A stretch of 64,000 bases of DNA from Lactifluus volemus (lineage: Eukaryota; Basidiomycota; Agaricomycetes; Russulales; Russulaceae). The translations under genes were made by a program, and so were the position numbers. The stretch is from assembly GCA_022376515.1 (NCBI GenBank), contig WTXI01000037.1:212403-276402 (forward strand). Direction: 5' to 3'. Below are positions 10,638 to 22,267 of the stretch, piece by piece. Position 1 is the stretch's first letter. Each line of letters begins with the position of its first letter. Below the pieces are notes generated by a model. The model was not told the DNA's origin, made no database searches, and saw only the letters and a program-made list of their open reading frames with translations.

Positions 10638-13600
10638 TCACTGCAAAACACCCGCGACCAGTTCAAGAATCTCCTTGATCGACCTTCCCCGGTTGTTGTC
10701 ATCCTTTGCAATTGGCTGCCAGGTCGCCCCATGACGTGGCTCCGCCCCAATACAACGCCTTATTACTTCCTCTTCTTGCACCGCAGTGCCATGCTGTCGC
10801 TCAAACTTGAGCCACCAACCCCACGCGTCACCGATGTCTGGTCCTGCGCTAACCGCACGGTCGAACCACTGTCGTGCTTTCTCAATCTTACGCTCTGCCC
10901 AAAACAGCCGAGCGACGGTACAGATCACGAGTGGGTCATCTGCACATTTCTTGAGCGCGTCCACGCTACGAGCCTTGCGCTGCGGGCGCGCTTCTGCCCA
11001 AATGGCCATCGACCAGAGTATGCCCGATGTTGGGCATTCTTGCAATGCTCGCGCGAGTAATGCCTTTCCTTGCACAACCGCACCAGAGCGTTCTTCGATA
11101 CCGATAGCTTCTGACCAGAGGGTGTCACTCTTTGGATTGACCAGTCGCGCTTTCTCAAGCAATGCCCGCGCGCGGATACTCTTCCCATCCAGTTCTTCTA
11201 GTCGGCTGGCGAGTATCCAAAGGGTAACATCCTTCGGGACAACCTTAAGCCCTGCAGCATAGGCCGCGCGTGCTGCTGAGTAGTCTTTAGCGGCTTGGTG
11301 AATCTGACCTTTGATCATGTATAGTTTGGCAAACTTGGGATATTTTGACAACGCTGTGGAGACAGTTGTCAAAGCGAGTTCCGCTTGGCCTTGCTGTCGC
11401 TCAAACACGGCCGATTTCATCCAGATCTAGGGGAAGAGAATAAGAAAATGAGCCTCGCACATCCACCAGGGGAAAGACAAGGTATGGTCACCCTTTCAGT
11501 GTCCGCGACTGTTCGCGCGCGCACCAAAAGCTCCCGCGCTACTCCCAATTCTCCATTTTCCGCCTCGAGCTTGAAAGCTGCGAGCCAGATCTGCTCGCTC
11601 TCCGAGTTCCTGTCAAACGCACGTTCGAGTACCTTGCGCGCCGCAGGTACATCTCCACCCAGCCATTTCTCCTTGGCCCACATTAACCAAAGTACCTCGG
11701 CTTGAGGACAACAGTCGACAGCCTGTGCAAGCAGGTTGTCGAGGTTTTCGCGAGTACCATGTGCTTTCTCTAGGTCTGCCGCACGGCGCCAAAGGTCACG
11801 GCGGTCGGGGAAAACCCGCAAAGCGTATGCAAGAACAGCGCGAGCGGTGCCAACGCGCCCGCGAGCCTCAGCTGCCTCTGCATCACTAAGCCACGTCGTC
11901 AAACGGTCCTCCTCCTCGACATCCATCGCAACGGTTGCAGAGACTACCGCTTCACACGTACGCGGCGCTCCCTCCGCCTCACATCGCTCAGCCTCCTTCA
12001 GCCACTGCTCGCGTGTGAGAAGCACGCCGTGGGCACGCAACGTGCGCACAGCTGTGGCGAGCGTCCTGTCAACCCGTTCGAGCTCTTCCATACGTTTCTC
12101 TTCGGAAAGGGCCACCGCTTCTTGTTCAATTAGGCGGCCTGCGGCGATCCAGATTTCATGCGACGTGGGCACCGCCTTGCGTGCCTTGTTAAGTACTGCT
12201 TTTGCATCTTCTGGTGTCTCTAAGCGGGCGAGAGCGAGCCAAAGCTCGACAGAAAGTGGGATCACTTCTACGGCTCGTGAGAGGAGAATACGTGCATCCG
12301 CGGGGGAGGTTTCCAGGTTGACAGTTTCTTTCCAGAGGCGCACCGAGTTCGGGATGTGTTCAAGCGCTAGGATAGCGATAGTGAGACACTGCAGAGAGGA
12401 CAAATGTAGAGCAGCCGTACCTCGTCGCAATACGCGCTTTTTCGCTTTAACATCACGTTCAAGGTCGGAAGCTGCCAGCCAGATTCTAACGCTTTGCCCA
12501 ACGTGCTGTATAGCATTGGCCAGAATAATCTTTGCATCGTCATTTTGCTGTGAGGTAGTGTGAGTCCATTTCGCCGAGTAGAAATGTTGAACGAACTTAC
12601 ATGTAATCTAGCGGCTTCTAGCCAAACATCTTCGCTCTTGGGGCATTGCTCACAACCCTGCTTGATAAGTTTCCGCGCAGCAACCATACGTCCCGCATGT
12701 TCCTCCAAGGCAGCTGCAGCTATCCACCCCGGGGCGTGTTTCGGATTAGACTTGATGAGTGAATCAAATAACATGCGCGCGCGTTTTATGTCGCCAATTT
12801 CCGCCTCAGTCTTGATGACTTGACTATCTAATGAAGTGAGGTATCCTTTTGGGTCGATGGACGTTGCAGAGCCAGATGTTGATGCTGTACCCGAGACCTA
12901 GAGTATGGTCAGCGACACAGAACCGAAACGGCGAACATGCATTTACCTGATCGAGCTTAAGAGATAGAATCTTATCTCTTGCTTGACCGATCTCAACAAA
13001 GTTGGTCAGGGTGCCAGAATCAGTGGGGGTCTCGAATCCACCGGGATCCTGTAAATTGTATATTGACAAAATGTTCCTATCTCGAGTAACTGGTAGATTA
13101 CATACCTGCTGTCGCGGATCCAATGAGTTCTCGTATTCACCCTTCGCCCGGTCTCCCACGATGACGCTATCCGGCACCACGAACGAGCGTTCTTCTTTCC
13201 TTCTCTTTCTTCGCGTCAGGTTACCAACGTCGGGTATATTCTCCCATTCGGCATCTGTGACAACTGCGAGCCCACGTTTTAAATCAGCAAATTGTTGCTG
13301 TAGTTTTGGTCGCTCTGCACGGTGCTTCACCAATTCCGCCTCTTCGCGTGCCTCACGACGGGCGCGCCGGCGTGAGTCCATTTTTCGGTCGACTTGCTCA
13401 TAAATTTTGTCGGCTTCCTCGTCATCAGCTTCGTATGTTGTTCCGGCAAAGAGGCCATACTCATTGTCGGGGTCCTGAAACTGGTCAGGATCGACGTCTG
13501 GTTCTTCGCCACGTCTGGCTTGCGCCTCACTGAAGTTGGAATCAGAGAACGTTAGTTGTTTTTTGAACAAAAGATTACATACGCGATGACCTCTGCTGAA

Positions 13601-13792
13601 GGTCCTTCCCGGGCTGGGCCGATATCCGACCGGGTAGTGAAACCAGAAGCACTGACAATTCCCGTTAGTAGATTGACGACGGGTGGGACAAAAGGGAAGG
13701 GAATCGTCTACTTACCCTCGGCCAAGACCAGCGACGTAAGACGCAGGTGCTGGCATAGACAAGAATGCCAGTTTGTTCTTGTTGGACGCCAT
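10638..13792 (-). CDS. PRP6: Pre-mRNA splicing factor PRP6 (U5 / tri-snRNP HAT-repeat protein)
   Basis: PRP6 (human PRPF6, fission yeast prp1) bridges U5 and U4/U6 in the tri-snRNP. Exons on the minus strand: 13792-13716, 13651-13583, 13529-13106, 13048-12947, 12897-12601, 12547-12421, 12366-11492, 11426-10638. They total 2760 bases, a clean 919-residue frame, close to the 906-941 residues of known orthologues. The N-terminus ([20 protein letters not shown], then GLGRG and [11 protein letters not shown]) is the conserved PRP1 N-terminal domain. The rest is a solenoid of HAT/TPR-like repeats ([39 protein letters not shown]). Every intron is 50-66 bp with GT-AG ends and each join preserves known sequence. 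An essential, apparently intact gene, it anchors this part of the window as normal euchromatin. Confidence 0.95.
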
Positions 13793-15548
13793 GGTATGTA
13801 TTGTGGCAGAAGGAAAAGCGAGGAATCAAAAAGTCGCGGGCCGGTCGAGTCGAGTCAAGTCACGTGACCTCTTTCAGAGTCTTTCGTCGCTAAGACCTGT
13901 TCAGGTCTACTTGAACTCACATCCCACGGCCACTGGCATGCAGCAGGCTCACAATCGTTCTCAAGTTCGATATGGATATGTTTTGTATCACTTTAAGTTT
14001 CCGAGTCAGTCTGTCGGAAAAGTCTACAGTTATGACCGAGGATCAAAGCAAAGCCTGCAATACTGCAAACGAGTGGCGTGTAGTATGGACCAGGTCGGGC
14101 GCCAAGAAGATTTCCTTGCGGGGTATTCTGACTTCCTTGACTCCTTCCGAGGGTTCCTCCGAGTCTTCGTGCTGACTGCCTCCGTGGAACACCACCCCTC
14201 TCAGCCATGTTCATCTCTACCATTTCCCAGCCTTTGGACACCTGATTTGACTTTTGGAGATAGTCCGACAGACTGGCGTCGTTCTGCGAACCATAAGAGC
14301 GGTGGCGTAAAGAAATCGCCTAAGATGAAACTCCCCGCGACTTTATCGGTTTCTATGTCACGGCATCTATATAATGCTGCCTGACCCTGACCTGGAAACA
14401 GCTCCAAGACCACGCGATATTTTAACAAGTCGACTGGAAAATCCTCGGCTTCAGCATGGATCACCAGTCACCGATCCCATCGACAGGCGTTCTCGTCAGT
14501 GCGTCCCTGGCCTCCACGTTATCTCTTTGTCTGTCATTGTCTTGGTTTGAATTCTGATCAGAGCTATTGTATGAATTTTAGTGTCATAGTGATCTCTATC
14601 TACCAAAGTTACTTTTGGACTCTTCCACGACCAACCTTACTCCCAGTGATATGCTTCCCCTACAGTAACAATGTTGTGAACAGTGGACCACGCTGTCACT
14701 GCTCAAATCCGTGTCGATCATTGACAGAGGCTTAGATTGCTGGCACATCAACATCTCATGTTCATCTTATCTCCATCGACTCACTGGCATGTGCACGCTA
14801 CAATCACCTAAATTCAGGTATCATCGTGATGTGTGTTTACTCGTTCGATTAAGAAACTTTCCCTGAGTGGACTCACCACTTTCTTATTTCGATATGTGTG
14901 CGGTGCGGCGGTGCCCGATACGAAAATTGGCCCCCAGGTCTTGTGGCGCACTGTCGTTGGTTGACGACCTTCGACATTTGCCTGCAAGGCTTTCAGACAC
15001 CCGTTTGTTACCAGTGAATGTGTCCCCCGTCAGTAGCCATAGCGTCTGTACGTCTCATTCGCTGATAGGAGATCTCCACCTTTTCTACCCAACCTAGGCT
15101 TTTCTTAAAGAGAGCGGGCAAGCACAAGGTATCATCTGCTGCTGGACATGGTCCATCGTGGCCGGCCATGCACTGGCGGCTCCTAGTCTAGTCCCTATTG
15201 GCTCTGGTGCTTCCGTGCGTTTTTTTCGCTGGTTGCTCCAGTCGGCAATCTTCCTTGCCCACCTGGTACTTTATACGACATACGACGATCTCGATTTGAT
15301 AAGAGTATATCTTATATGGTGGATCCATGATACTTGTATATCCTAAACAAACTGGGGCCTTCATCGAAAGCAGCTGACCGCGGTCACCGTTAATCACCGC
15401 CGACGAAGAATCGCGACCAGCTACCCTTAAATATTTTCTATGCCGGAAATCATGGGGCACACTCTATCGCATGCTGTATAAAAGTGGAGATTCTTTTACA
15501 GTAGATTCCCCCAGGCCACGGCTACCCTCCCTCTGTGGCATATTTCAA
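13793..15548. other. Divergent intergenic region, no supported gene
   Basis: About 1.75 kb between the divergently transcribed PRP6 and transporter genes. The open frames present (up to about 200 codons, overlapping the PRP6 5' end) have no domain and no coding look. TATA-like TATATAAT lies at 14368-14375 but cannot be tied to a transcript. Both genes' promoters must lie here. Confidence 0.4.
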
Positions 15549-17495
15549 ATGGTATTCTACGTTCGCAGCCTTATCCCACGTCGTCAAGCTAGTGAGGAGG
15601 GACCTGCTTCCGTCCAACAGGTTCTGCGATCGCTAAACGGGATTCAGTGGGCGCAATTCCTTTCGGGGTATGTTCAGGACCGATTGTTGGCCATCTCCGG
15701 GAGCTAATATCTATGTAGGTGGCTTGCTTTGACTGGCGATGCAATAGACTTCTTCAACGTTACCCTTAACATCGACCGTCTGGAGAAGCAGTTCCCCAAG
15801 GATGGGATAAATTCGATCGTGCGTCGTGTCGTGTCCGGAATCTCGCACCATACGGCTTAGTGACGAACGTGATTATAGACCGCGGCTATCACAGTCAACC
15901 TCGTTCTCCGAATATTTGGGGGTGTAAGTACTTCATTCATGCATCTGTTCTGCTCCCCTTGGGTGTCCGACACAGCCATCATCTTACCCTGTGTTGCATC
16001 GGAAGGGGCTGATAGCCATTTATACAGGTAGTTTTTGGTACGCTGGCTGATCGCTTTGGACGCAAGTGGCTGCTTGTAGCGATCCTCCTCTTCTGCTCCT
16101 TGATTCAACTCTCCACTGGGTTTGTTCGTACCCTGGCACAATTCCTTGCCTTGCGGTCCATCTTCGGCTTCGCGATTGGAGGTGTCTGGGGACTGGCAAT
16201 CTCTGATGCCCTCGAAAATCTCCCCGTTGAAGCACGTGGGTTTGCATCTGGCATACTACAACAGGGATATGCTGTTGGCTACCTTATATCATCTCTCCTA
16301 AACCTGTTCCTTGTTCCGGATAACCGCCATGCATGGCGTACACTATTTTGGGTTGCCTCAGGGATAACTGCCATAGTTGGGGCAATTCGGGCAGTCATTC
16401 CAGAGGGTGAGGCAACCCTCCGTGCGAAAGCTCAAAGGCGTGCGCAAGACGAGAAGATTGGCCAGACGACTAAAGTACTTGCCCAGCAGGCAGGTTCTAT
16501 GCTCAAGAAGAATTGGAAGTTGTGTCTCATCGCTATGCTTGTTGTAGCTTGTGCGTAAACACGGGGAATGTGCCAGTGTTTCGAGATTACTGATGTTTGT
16601 TGGCATAGGTATGGGTTCCCTTGTGCACGGTTCGCAAGATCTGTATCCGACCTATCTTGTGAAGAATAAAGGCCTCACCGACTACCAGGCAAGTGTCGTT
16701 GCCATGATTGGTGCTTGTGGAGCCATTATGTGCGTCCGTCTCGTCTATAGCCATCTTTATAATGTTTGCATTCACGGGCACGCAACAGTGGCGGCACGAT
16801 ATCAGGGTGTCTTTCACAGTTTATTGGCCGCAGGCTCACAATAATTATGTTTATTGTCCTGGGTATGGCCTTCATTCCTCTCTGGATCATCCCTTCGACC
16901 GTCGCGAAGCTTTCCGCTGGCGTATTCTGGGTTCAATTCGGGGTGCAGGGGGCGATGGGCGTTACACCTATCCTAATAGCTGAGTTGAGTCCACCTGGAT
17001 TCTGTGCATTATTCCTGGGGATTGTCTATCAAGTCGGAAACGTGCGTCCCTTCTGTCTTCTTGGTTTTTTCTGTCTGCGAATATCGATTAAACATGTTCC
17101 TGGGGATAAATAGATGATGTCATCCGGGACTTCGCAAACCGAGACCATAATCGCTAACACGAGGCATTTCAAAAAGACGGTCGTCGTCGATGGGAAAAGC
17201 ACAGTCGTACCTGGCTACGGGGACTCCATGTGCATGATGATTGGCATCATTGCCTTTACTGCAATCAAATTCGTTGTAATGCTGACAGAGTAGGTTTTTA
17301 CATCGCTGATTTCACCCGATCTCGCGATGCTCACCTCAAAGTCGTCGGTCCAGGAACCGTGGGTTACGCTTTGAGAATAATCATGCTGCGGTAGTTGAAG
17401 ATGGCACACAAGACCACACGCCACCTCAGATAGCCTTGGATGAAGAGAAAATCCCAGATTTTGCCGATGGACATTTACAGAATTTGGAGAAGTAA
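15549..17495 (+). CDS. MFS carboxylate:H+ symporter, JEN1-like (SHS family)
   Basis: Plasma-membrane major facilitator predicted to import short monocarboxylates such as lactate or pyruvate. Exons: 15549-15667, 15719-15818, 15879-15923, 16028-16550, 16609-16729, 16789-17041, 17114-17289, 17342-17495. They give 1491 bases, 496 residues, in one frame with GT-AG introns of 51-104 bp. Family features: the loop before helix 1 (SVQQVLRSLNGIQW), GWLALTGDAIDFFNVTLN, the MFS signature LADRFGRKWLL between helices 2 and 3, GGVWGLAISDALENLPVEARG, LQQGYAVGY, GGTISGCLSQFIGRRL before helix 8, and a hydrophilic acidic C-tail ending HLQNLEK. About 12 membrane helices are expected. The substrate is inferred from family only. 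Expression of JEN-type genes is usually carbon-source controlled; no regulatory site is evident here. Confidence 0.9.
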
Positions 17496-17660
17496 AGGCT
17501 ATTCAGCCACATATCGGCGATTTTTCCTTCGGTTTTCTGACAGCGTATGACAAGTGTGTGGCTGAGAATTTTCTGGTTCGTCTTTGCTGTGTATATGCCG
17601 ATCTTGTGGCCTGCCAGTACTATGTTTGTAGTTTTTGACATCTATGAAATGCAAGTCTCG

Positions 17661-17674
17661 CTTAGCTCAACTTA
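17661..17674. repeat. LINE target-site duplication, left copy
   Basis: CTTAGCTCAACTTA, identical to 20319-20332, directly abutting a run of 25 T. Direct flanking repeats of 14 bp next to a poly(A)/poly(T) end are the signature of target-primed reverse transcription. Confidence 0.9.
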
Positions 17675-20318
17675 TTTTTTTTTTTTTTTTTTTTTTTTTA
17701 CTAAGCGATGTATTAGGTAGAGAAGATAGTAATCTAGGTTACCTAACAGCTCTAGCCTAATGCGCTGAAGCGGGCCACTAGGGTCCGGACTCGGAGGGAG
17801 GATAAAAAATGTGTTTACGCACATCCCTGATATGGGATAGTGTGGGGCTCATGAGGCGGGGCTACCGCGTTTACTACCCACTAAAAAACCTCGTCTCGAG
17901 TGATCTAATCTGGGTGGAGTTCCTGGAATTTCTTTTTAAGGGCATTTTCCCAGGTTGTTTTTACCCTTGTGATCGCTGATTTCGTTCTCAAGATTTTTGT
18001 CGCCGCTATCTTGTCGTCGGCAAGCCTTTTGTTTGTTATCTTTCTCCATCGTGTCTCGATGTCTGGGCGGGTGTGGTGGACGTTTTGTATTGCCCTTTCG
18101 CATCGTAGGACCCAGGTGTGTCGCTTCTGACCATAGGATTTGCAGGAGGCGGGTGGCTCCGCGTTTGGATCGGGTAGGAGGAGGGGGGTGAGATTGGGTG
18201 TCTGTGGGGGGTAGTGGAGGAGGCCACATCCTAGGGTGGTGCCCAGAGAGATCGAGGGCCGCCATGATTGGTCCTCATATGGCCATATCTCTCGGGCGAG
18301 GTCCCAGATTTGCTGTTTTGGTGGGTGGGGGCATGACTATAGGATCTGTAGGGGCCGTTCTTAAGATTTTCGTCTCCGCTATCTTATCATCGGCAAGTCT
18401 CTTATTTATTTTCTTCTGGCATTTTTCGTCGCTGCCGTCTTATCATCAGTTGATCTTTTATTGATCTGTTAGACTATAACTCTTGGTGTTGGTATGAGCT
18501 CCGAGTCTTAAGTCTGGTTTCTAGTACTCAGTCTATGGTACATTAGGCTGTGTCATGAGGGGATTCTGTTTATGATATAAGGGTCTAATAGTATGTGGGT
18601 TGATGCATGCCTGGATTGAGTTGATGATGGGGCGCGTGATTGTTTTAAGCCAGGTGAGGGGGTGGCACTGCTTGAACACAGTCACAGTGTGGCTACAGGG
18701 GGGGGGTGTTGTGGGATATGAAGGTGTGCGAGGTGGTGTGAGGGGGTAGTCTGGTAGTATATGGAGAGGTGTATGGAGGCTCCACTGTGTCATCTGAGGT
18801 CGTGCGTGTGCTGCCCGTGCCACTGCGTGGTCGTGCTTGGTACTACTGGTACGAGGGATCCGTGGCTTCAGGTTGTTATAGTTCGCTAGGTCTCGGCTCG
18901 TCAGTCTTGTCCTGGTTCTGGTTGTTTACTGATCTGGGGTTTCTTCGTTGGAGCGTCTCCACTGGCTTTCTGCGTGGGGGAAGTGGGGTGGTGACAGCCA
19001 CGGCATCAGCTCGGATCGGGTGTGTGGTATGTTTGGATGTCGTATGCGTCGACTCTTCGTGAACTGGCCATTGTTTGGGGGGGGGGAGTAAGGTGTTTTT
19101 TTTTTAAAAAAAGGGGTCTGTATTTGTATACCATAACGTAGCTACAACAGAGGCTCAGATTTGGGCGCAGGCCCCATGGAGTGGGATTAGTCTATGCGGA
19201 TCATGTGGGGAGTCGCAGGGGACTAGCTGGGTGTATGTAGTGTCCACAGTAAGTATTTATATGTAGGGCAATCTGCGGGGGGTCTATGTTGCTTTGCTGG
19301 TGGGAAAGGCTGGTTAGAAGGTGTCGCAGTGGGTCCTGGAGTGGAGGGGTACGCGGTGGTGGCGTGCTCGGCTTTTGGAGGGAGGGGGCTCCGCATGGGT
19401 AGTTGGATGGCAGATTGGGACGAGATCTAGCGGTGTATGAGCCAGTAAAGGCATGCCCAGTGAGAAGGCGAGTGAGGGTAGAGGAGACAGTTCTCTCAGG
19501 GCCTTTGAGCCTGGGAGCCTGGAGGACGGGCGGGAGTTTGCATGTGGGTGGGACTGGGAGTCCGGTGTAGATTAGGGAGCGGGGGTTGTTGATTTCCAGT
19601 GGGTGCCCTATGCCTCGGTGGCGGCGTTTCCGTCTGTTGTTGGTGCGTTAGGGGCCAGGGTGTTTGTGTCTGGTGGCAGTGACGACGTGGCGACTCTGGC
19701 AAGGTGGCAAGGGTGAGGGTAGTTTCGGTTGGCGTGTTAGCCGGTTGATGGTGCCTTGTGTTTTCAGGGGGTTGGTTTTCTTCCGGGTTTTAGCGGGGGG
19801 TTCACTCGGTGTTGGGTCTGCTCAGGCTTGGGGTTTCTGGTGCTGTGGTTCGGGCTCAAGGTCCTCCTTCAGGTTATGGTGTCTATTTTCATGTATTCTG
19901 GTACAATGGTTACTATGGGGGTTATTCTCCTGGTGGGGTGTGCCTGCAGGTCATGCAGTTTTCTGGTTGGTTCTCAGACTTGCGGGGAGGGGGTCTTACA
20001 GTAAATTCGATATAGATGATTAAAGGTTGGGTACATGGTTTTATTTGTTTTCAGGAGGTTATTACAGGAAGGGGGTAGCATGGTCTAGGCTACGGGGTGG
20101 TATAAGACCGGTCAGGTGGTCTGGGGGGGTATAGAGGCTCGGGTCTCTCTGGGTCTGGAGGGTCTGCAGTGGGGTCTATGCATTTCTGGAGGGGTCGTCT
20201 CCTAGGGGGCGGATTGTGTCTCCGAGAGTGAGTTGTAGCTCTTTCTCAACCTTGCCTTCGCCGGAGCGGAGGATTGCCAAACCATGGTAGTGGTTCGGGT
20301 TCAAGGTCCCCCGCTTAG
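17675..20318 (-). mobile_element. Degenerate LINE (non-LTR retrotransposon), minus strand
   Basis: The element runs from a 25-nt poly(T) at 17675-17699 (its poly(A) tail on the minus strand) to 20318, and is flanked by the 14-bp duplication CTTAGCTCAACTTA. Its sense strand is strongly A/C-rich, so the top strand looks G/T-rich from 17.9 to 20.2 kb. Open frames are broken. The 3' part encodes charged text such as TMEKDNKQKACRRQDSGDKNLENEIS, resembling the lysine-rich tail after the RNase H domain of fungal LINE ORF2, and the 5' part is proline-rich (about 19496-19702). No catalytic reverse transcriptase motif survives in a readable frame. At 2.6 kb it is truncated and inactive. Clade assignment is a guess; the insertion structure is seen directly. 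Confidence 0.85.
17989..18470. repeat. Duplicated segments inside the LINE 3' region
   Basis: The stretch at 17989-18050 (CAAGATTTTTGTCGCCGC..., CGGCAAGCC...) recurs with about 80 percent identity at 18360-18418, and more weakly at 18424-18465. On the minus strand each copy encodes a lysine-rich KI(N/A)..LADDKIA-like peptide, so the C-terminal tail of the LINE protein has been partly duplicated. Confidence 0.6.
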
Positions 20319-20332
20319 CTTAGCTCAACTTA
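20319..20332. repeat. LINE target-site duplication, right copy
   Basis: CTTAGCTCAACTTA, matching 17661-17674 exactly. It marks the 5' end of the minus-strand LINE. Confidence 0.9.
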
Positions 20333-20931
20333 ACTCCAGAGTTAACTTTGCCAGTTAACTGCCCGGTCATCCCGAACCCGGGTCTCGGCCCGGAATTGAA
20401 CGGTCTGAACCCCCGGTTGTGGTGTATAGGGCCGTACCCACCACCCCCCTTTCTTAGCAGCCACCACACGAGAGTGTTGAGACGAGAATCCAATGGAAGG
20501 GATTTCTCTGTCTCATCCTCTCCCAAGGACTCTGAAGTGCTCCACTTACTAATATAAGTATATCTTCTATATCTATAACCTGGTCACAGAAGCCAACAAG
20601 TGATCGGATCAGCTTGTGAGAGAAGACCTTGCTGTTCAGGACAAGCAAGGGTGTGTTATCTGGCCACGGAAGCGGACGATTGATCCGGTCAGCTCGTGAA
20701 GTAAAACCTTCGCTGTTCTGGACAAGCGAAGGTGATTAAACTTGTGTACCCTGCCAGTCTTGGCCGGATCACATTGGACTTGGGTAAACATTTTGTTTAA
20801 ACGCAATCAAATTTCTCTCAGTCCTACAAAGTTGTCCTATTTTTAACAGACCGCCATTATTGTTGCAATCCGCTGTAATACAGGTGGGTATGCTACACCG
20901 TCGGTGAATACAGCTTGAAAGAACAAGTCAC
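20333..20931. other. Intergenic, with GGGTC-rich patch and a hairpin duplication
   Basis: At 20345-20415 there is a patch rich in CCCGGGTC/CCCGG motifs. At 20579-20733 an approximately 75-bp unit is imperfectly duplicated, each copy carrying a hairpin (listed separately). No open frame is convincing. Confidence 0.5.
20579..20733. repeat. Tandem duplication with covarying hairpins
   Basis: Copies at 20579-20652 and 20660-20733 begin CTGG(T/C)CAC(A/G)GAAG and end AAGGGTG/AAGGTG. Each contains a stem-loop: CCTTGCT-GTTCAGGACA-AGCAAGG at 20627-20650 and CCTTCGCT-GTTCTGGACA-AGCGAAGG at 20707-20732. The second stem is one base pair longer on both arms (C inserted left, G inserted right). An upstream pair ACAA/TTGT versus ACGA/TCGT also changes in compensation. 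This suggests selection on an RNA or cruciform structure; function unknown. Confidence 0.65.
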
Positions 20932-21738
20932 CTAGAAACCGTTTAAAAATTGTTCCCAATGGCTTTTTGCCAGCGTCTTAAAGGCGAGCAAGCGCTTGAG
21001 AGCGAGTTTTCTGTATTCGATATTCTCCATTCCTTCGCTGGTGGTCCGGGCGTGCGCTCTTGTCGTAACGCACTTGAGGACTTGAGTTTGAGTAGCAGGG
21101 TATTGGCCGAGGATGATAGCGTCGTTGAGCTCCTGAGTGACAGGGACAAGATAGAAGGTAGGGCGGGTACCGGTCATGGTAATACAAGGGATAGTCATGG
21201 CGTTTAATGGAGGGAGGCCGCTCGCTCCTCGCTTTGCGTTGTTGGACTGAAAGGCTGCTATCGCTTCTGCCACAACCTGCGGTTCTGGATGAGTCCTGTT
21301 GAAGTTCGTTTTGTCCTCAACGAGCACAAGTAAGACCAGACTGGGGCGATACAGGAGGCACACGTCTGTCTGAGCGACCCGATTGCCATCGCCGCAGATG
21401 GTGAGAGGGATGATATAGCGCGTCATTACGGTGGTTTTGCGCTCGTTGAACCCCAGAAGCTTCAAAGTCTCCGCGGCAAAGTTGTCAATTGCACTCTCTT
21501 GGGTGGCTTTCGTAGCGAGATCGAGATATCCGAGGTAATCAGCAACAGCATCGGAAAAGTTGGGGTCGTCCGAGTCAGGAGAGGAATTGAGAATGGCAGG
21601 GTCGAGGTGGTCTAGCGACGGGTCTGCGCCATAGCGGAAGAATTGGTTTGTGGGGACAGGTGCGATGGTGATGTTGTATGCGAGGAGATCTCCGCTGGTC
21701 CAGTCGCTACCGGACTTGGCAGACCGAATAGCATTAGC
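20932..21738 (-). CDS. Basidiomycete PD-(D/E)XK-like protein of unknown role
   Basis: Single-exon frame of 268 residues, starting at ATG 21738 (MANAIRSAKSGSDW); an in-frame ATG at 21780 would add 14 residues. The core order helix with Glu (AIDNFAAETLKLLGF), then strand with Asp (RVAQTDVCLLYRPS), then strand ending Glu-x-Lys (LVLLVLVEDKTNFN), then a helix, matches the PD-(D/E)XK nuclease fold arrangement. I infer that fold only from this motif order. Similar stand-alone proteins are common and unannotated in mushroom genomes, often near transposons. The frame is intact although it lies between a LINE and the retroelement nest. Alternative: a captured or domesticated transposon-related nuclease. 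Confidence 0.6.
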   Translation of the reverse strand, partial: ANAIRSAKSGSDWTSGDLLAYNITIAPVPTNQFFRYGADPSLDHLDPAILNSSPDSDDPNFSDAVADYLGYLDLATKATQESAIDNFAAETLKLLGFNERKTTVMTRYIIPLTICGDGNRVAQTDVCLLYRPSLVLLVLVEDKTNFNRTHPEPQVVAEAIAAFQSNNAKRGASGLPPLNAMTIPCITMTGTRPTFYLVPVTQELNDAIILGQYPATQTQVLKCVTTRAHARTTSEGMENIEYRKLALKRLLAFKTLAKSHWEQFLNGF

Positions 21739-22195
21739 CATGTTTGGAATCTGACGATGAGGTGAGATCCATCGACCCATGCAAGGCTAGACATATTGAA
21801 CTACCCACCTGAGAAACAAGATCACCCAACAAGATTGAGACGGTTATCGACAAGGCGCAAGTTTTGGTGTAATCGAGCGGTTGTGGCACAAGTCTGTTGC
21901 CAAACATGGCCAAATAACCGATAACCATATCCATACAAGTGCTTGAGCGGCTGCGCCGCTAATTCGGACAGATAAGGAAAAATTAGTAAGCAGTCATCTG
22001 TGTCAACCGCTGGAGAGATAGAGCAAAGCAAAATGAAGTGGGAAAAAAAGGTGGCAAAGCTACTGTTGCCACATCAGCAAAATGTCTGACACTGTGGGCA
22101 TTTCAGGATGTCAAGCCACTTGTTATGCTAATTTAATCAGAATTATTTTTCAAAAGAGCTTTGAAAATAAGCACACAATACATCATAATCTTATG
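21739..22195. other. Spacer with an isolated CATCAG-type transposon end
   Basis: No gene. At 22072 the sequence CATCAGCAAAATGTC matches the first 15 bases of the inverted terminus of element C (32395), then diverges. No partner end is visible nearby, so it may be one end of a related element disrupted by the LTR A' insertion at 22196. Confidence 0.5.
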
Positions 22196-22267
22196 TTACG
22201 GCTCGACTAGGGCCGGGTCCCAACTAGGGTTCTGGTTGTTCTGGTCTCTCCTAAGACCTGGGCTCAG
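22196..22267. mobile_element. LTR A' fragment 1
   Basis: Begins TGTTACGGCTCGACTAGGGC, the same start as the LTRs of Gypsy-A, and follows that LTR for 72 bp until Gypsy-B interrupts it (TSD CTCAG at 22263-22267). The continuation is at 32325-32394 and then 35653-35679. It is diverged from the Gypsy-A LTRs, so it is an older insertion of the same family. Confidence 0.85.

Noticed and set aside
14201..14464. Minus-strand 87-codon frame in the PRP6/transporter spacer
   Set aside because: No conserved motif and no splice-compatible neighbours.
17900..20200. RIP-type mutation or G-quadruplex-rich regulatory region
   Set aside because: The bias is G/T on one strand and A/C on the other, not C-to-T on both, and the LINE structure with poly(A) and TSD explains it.
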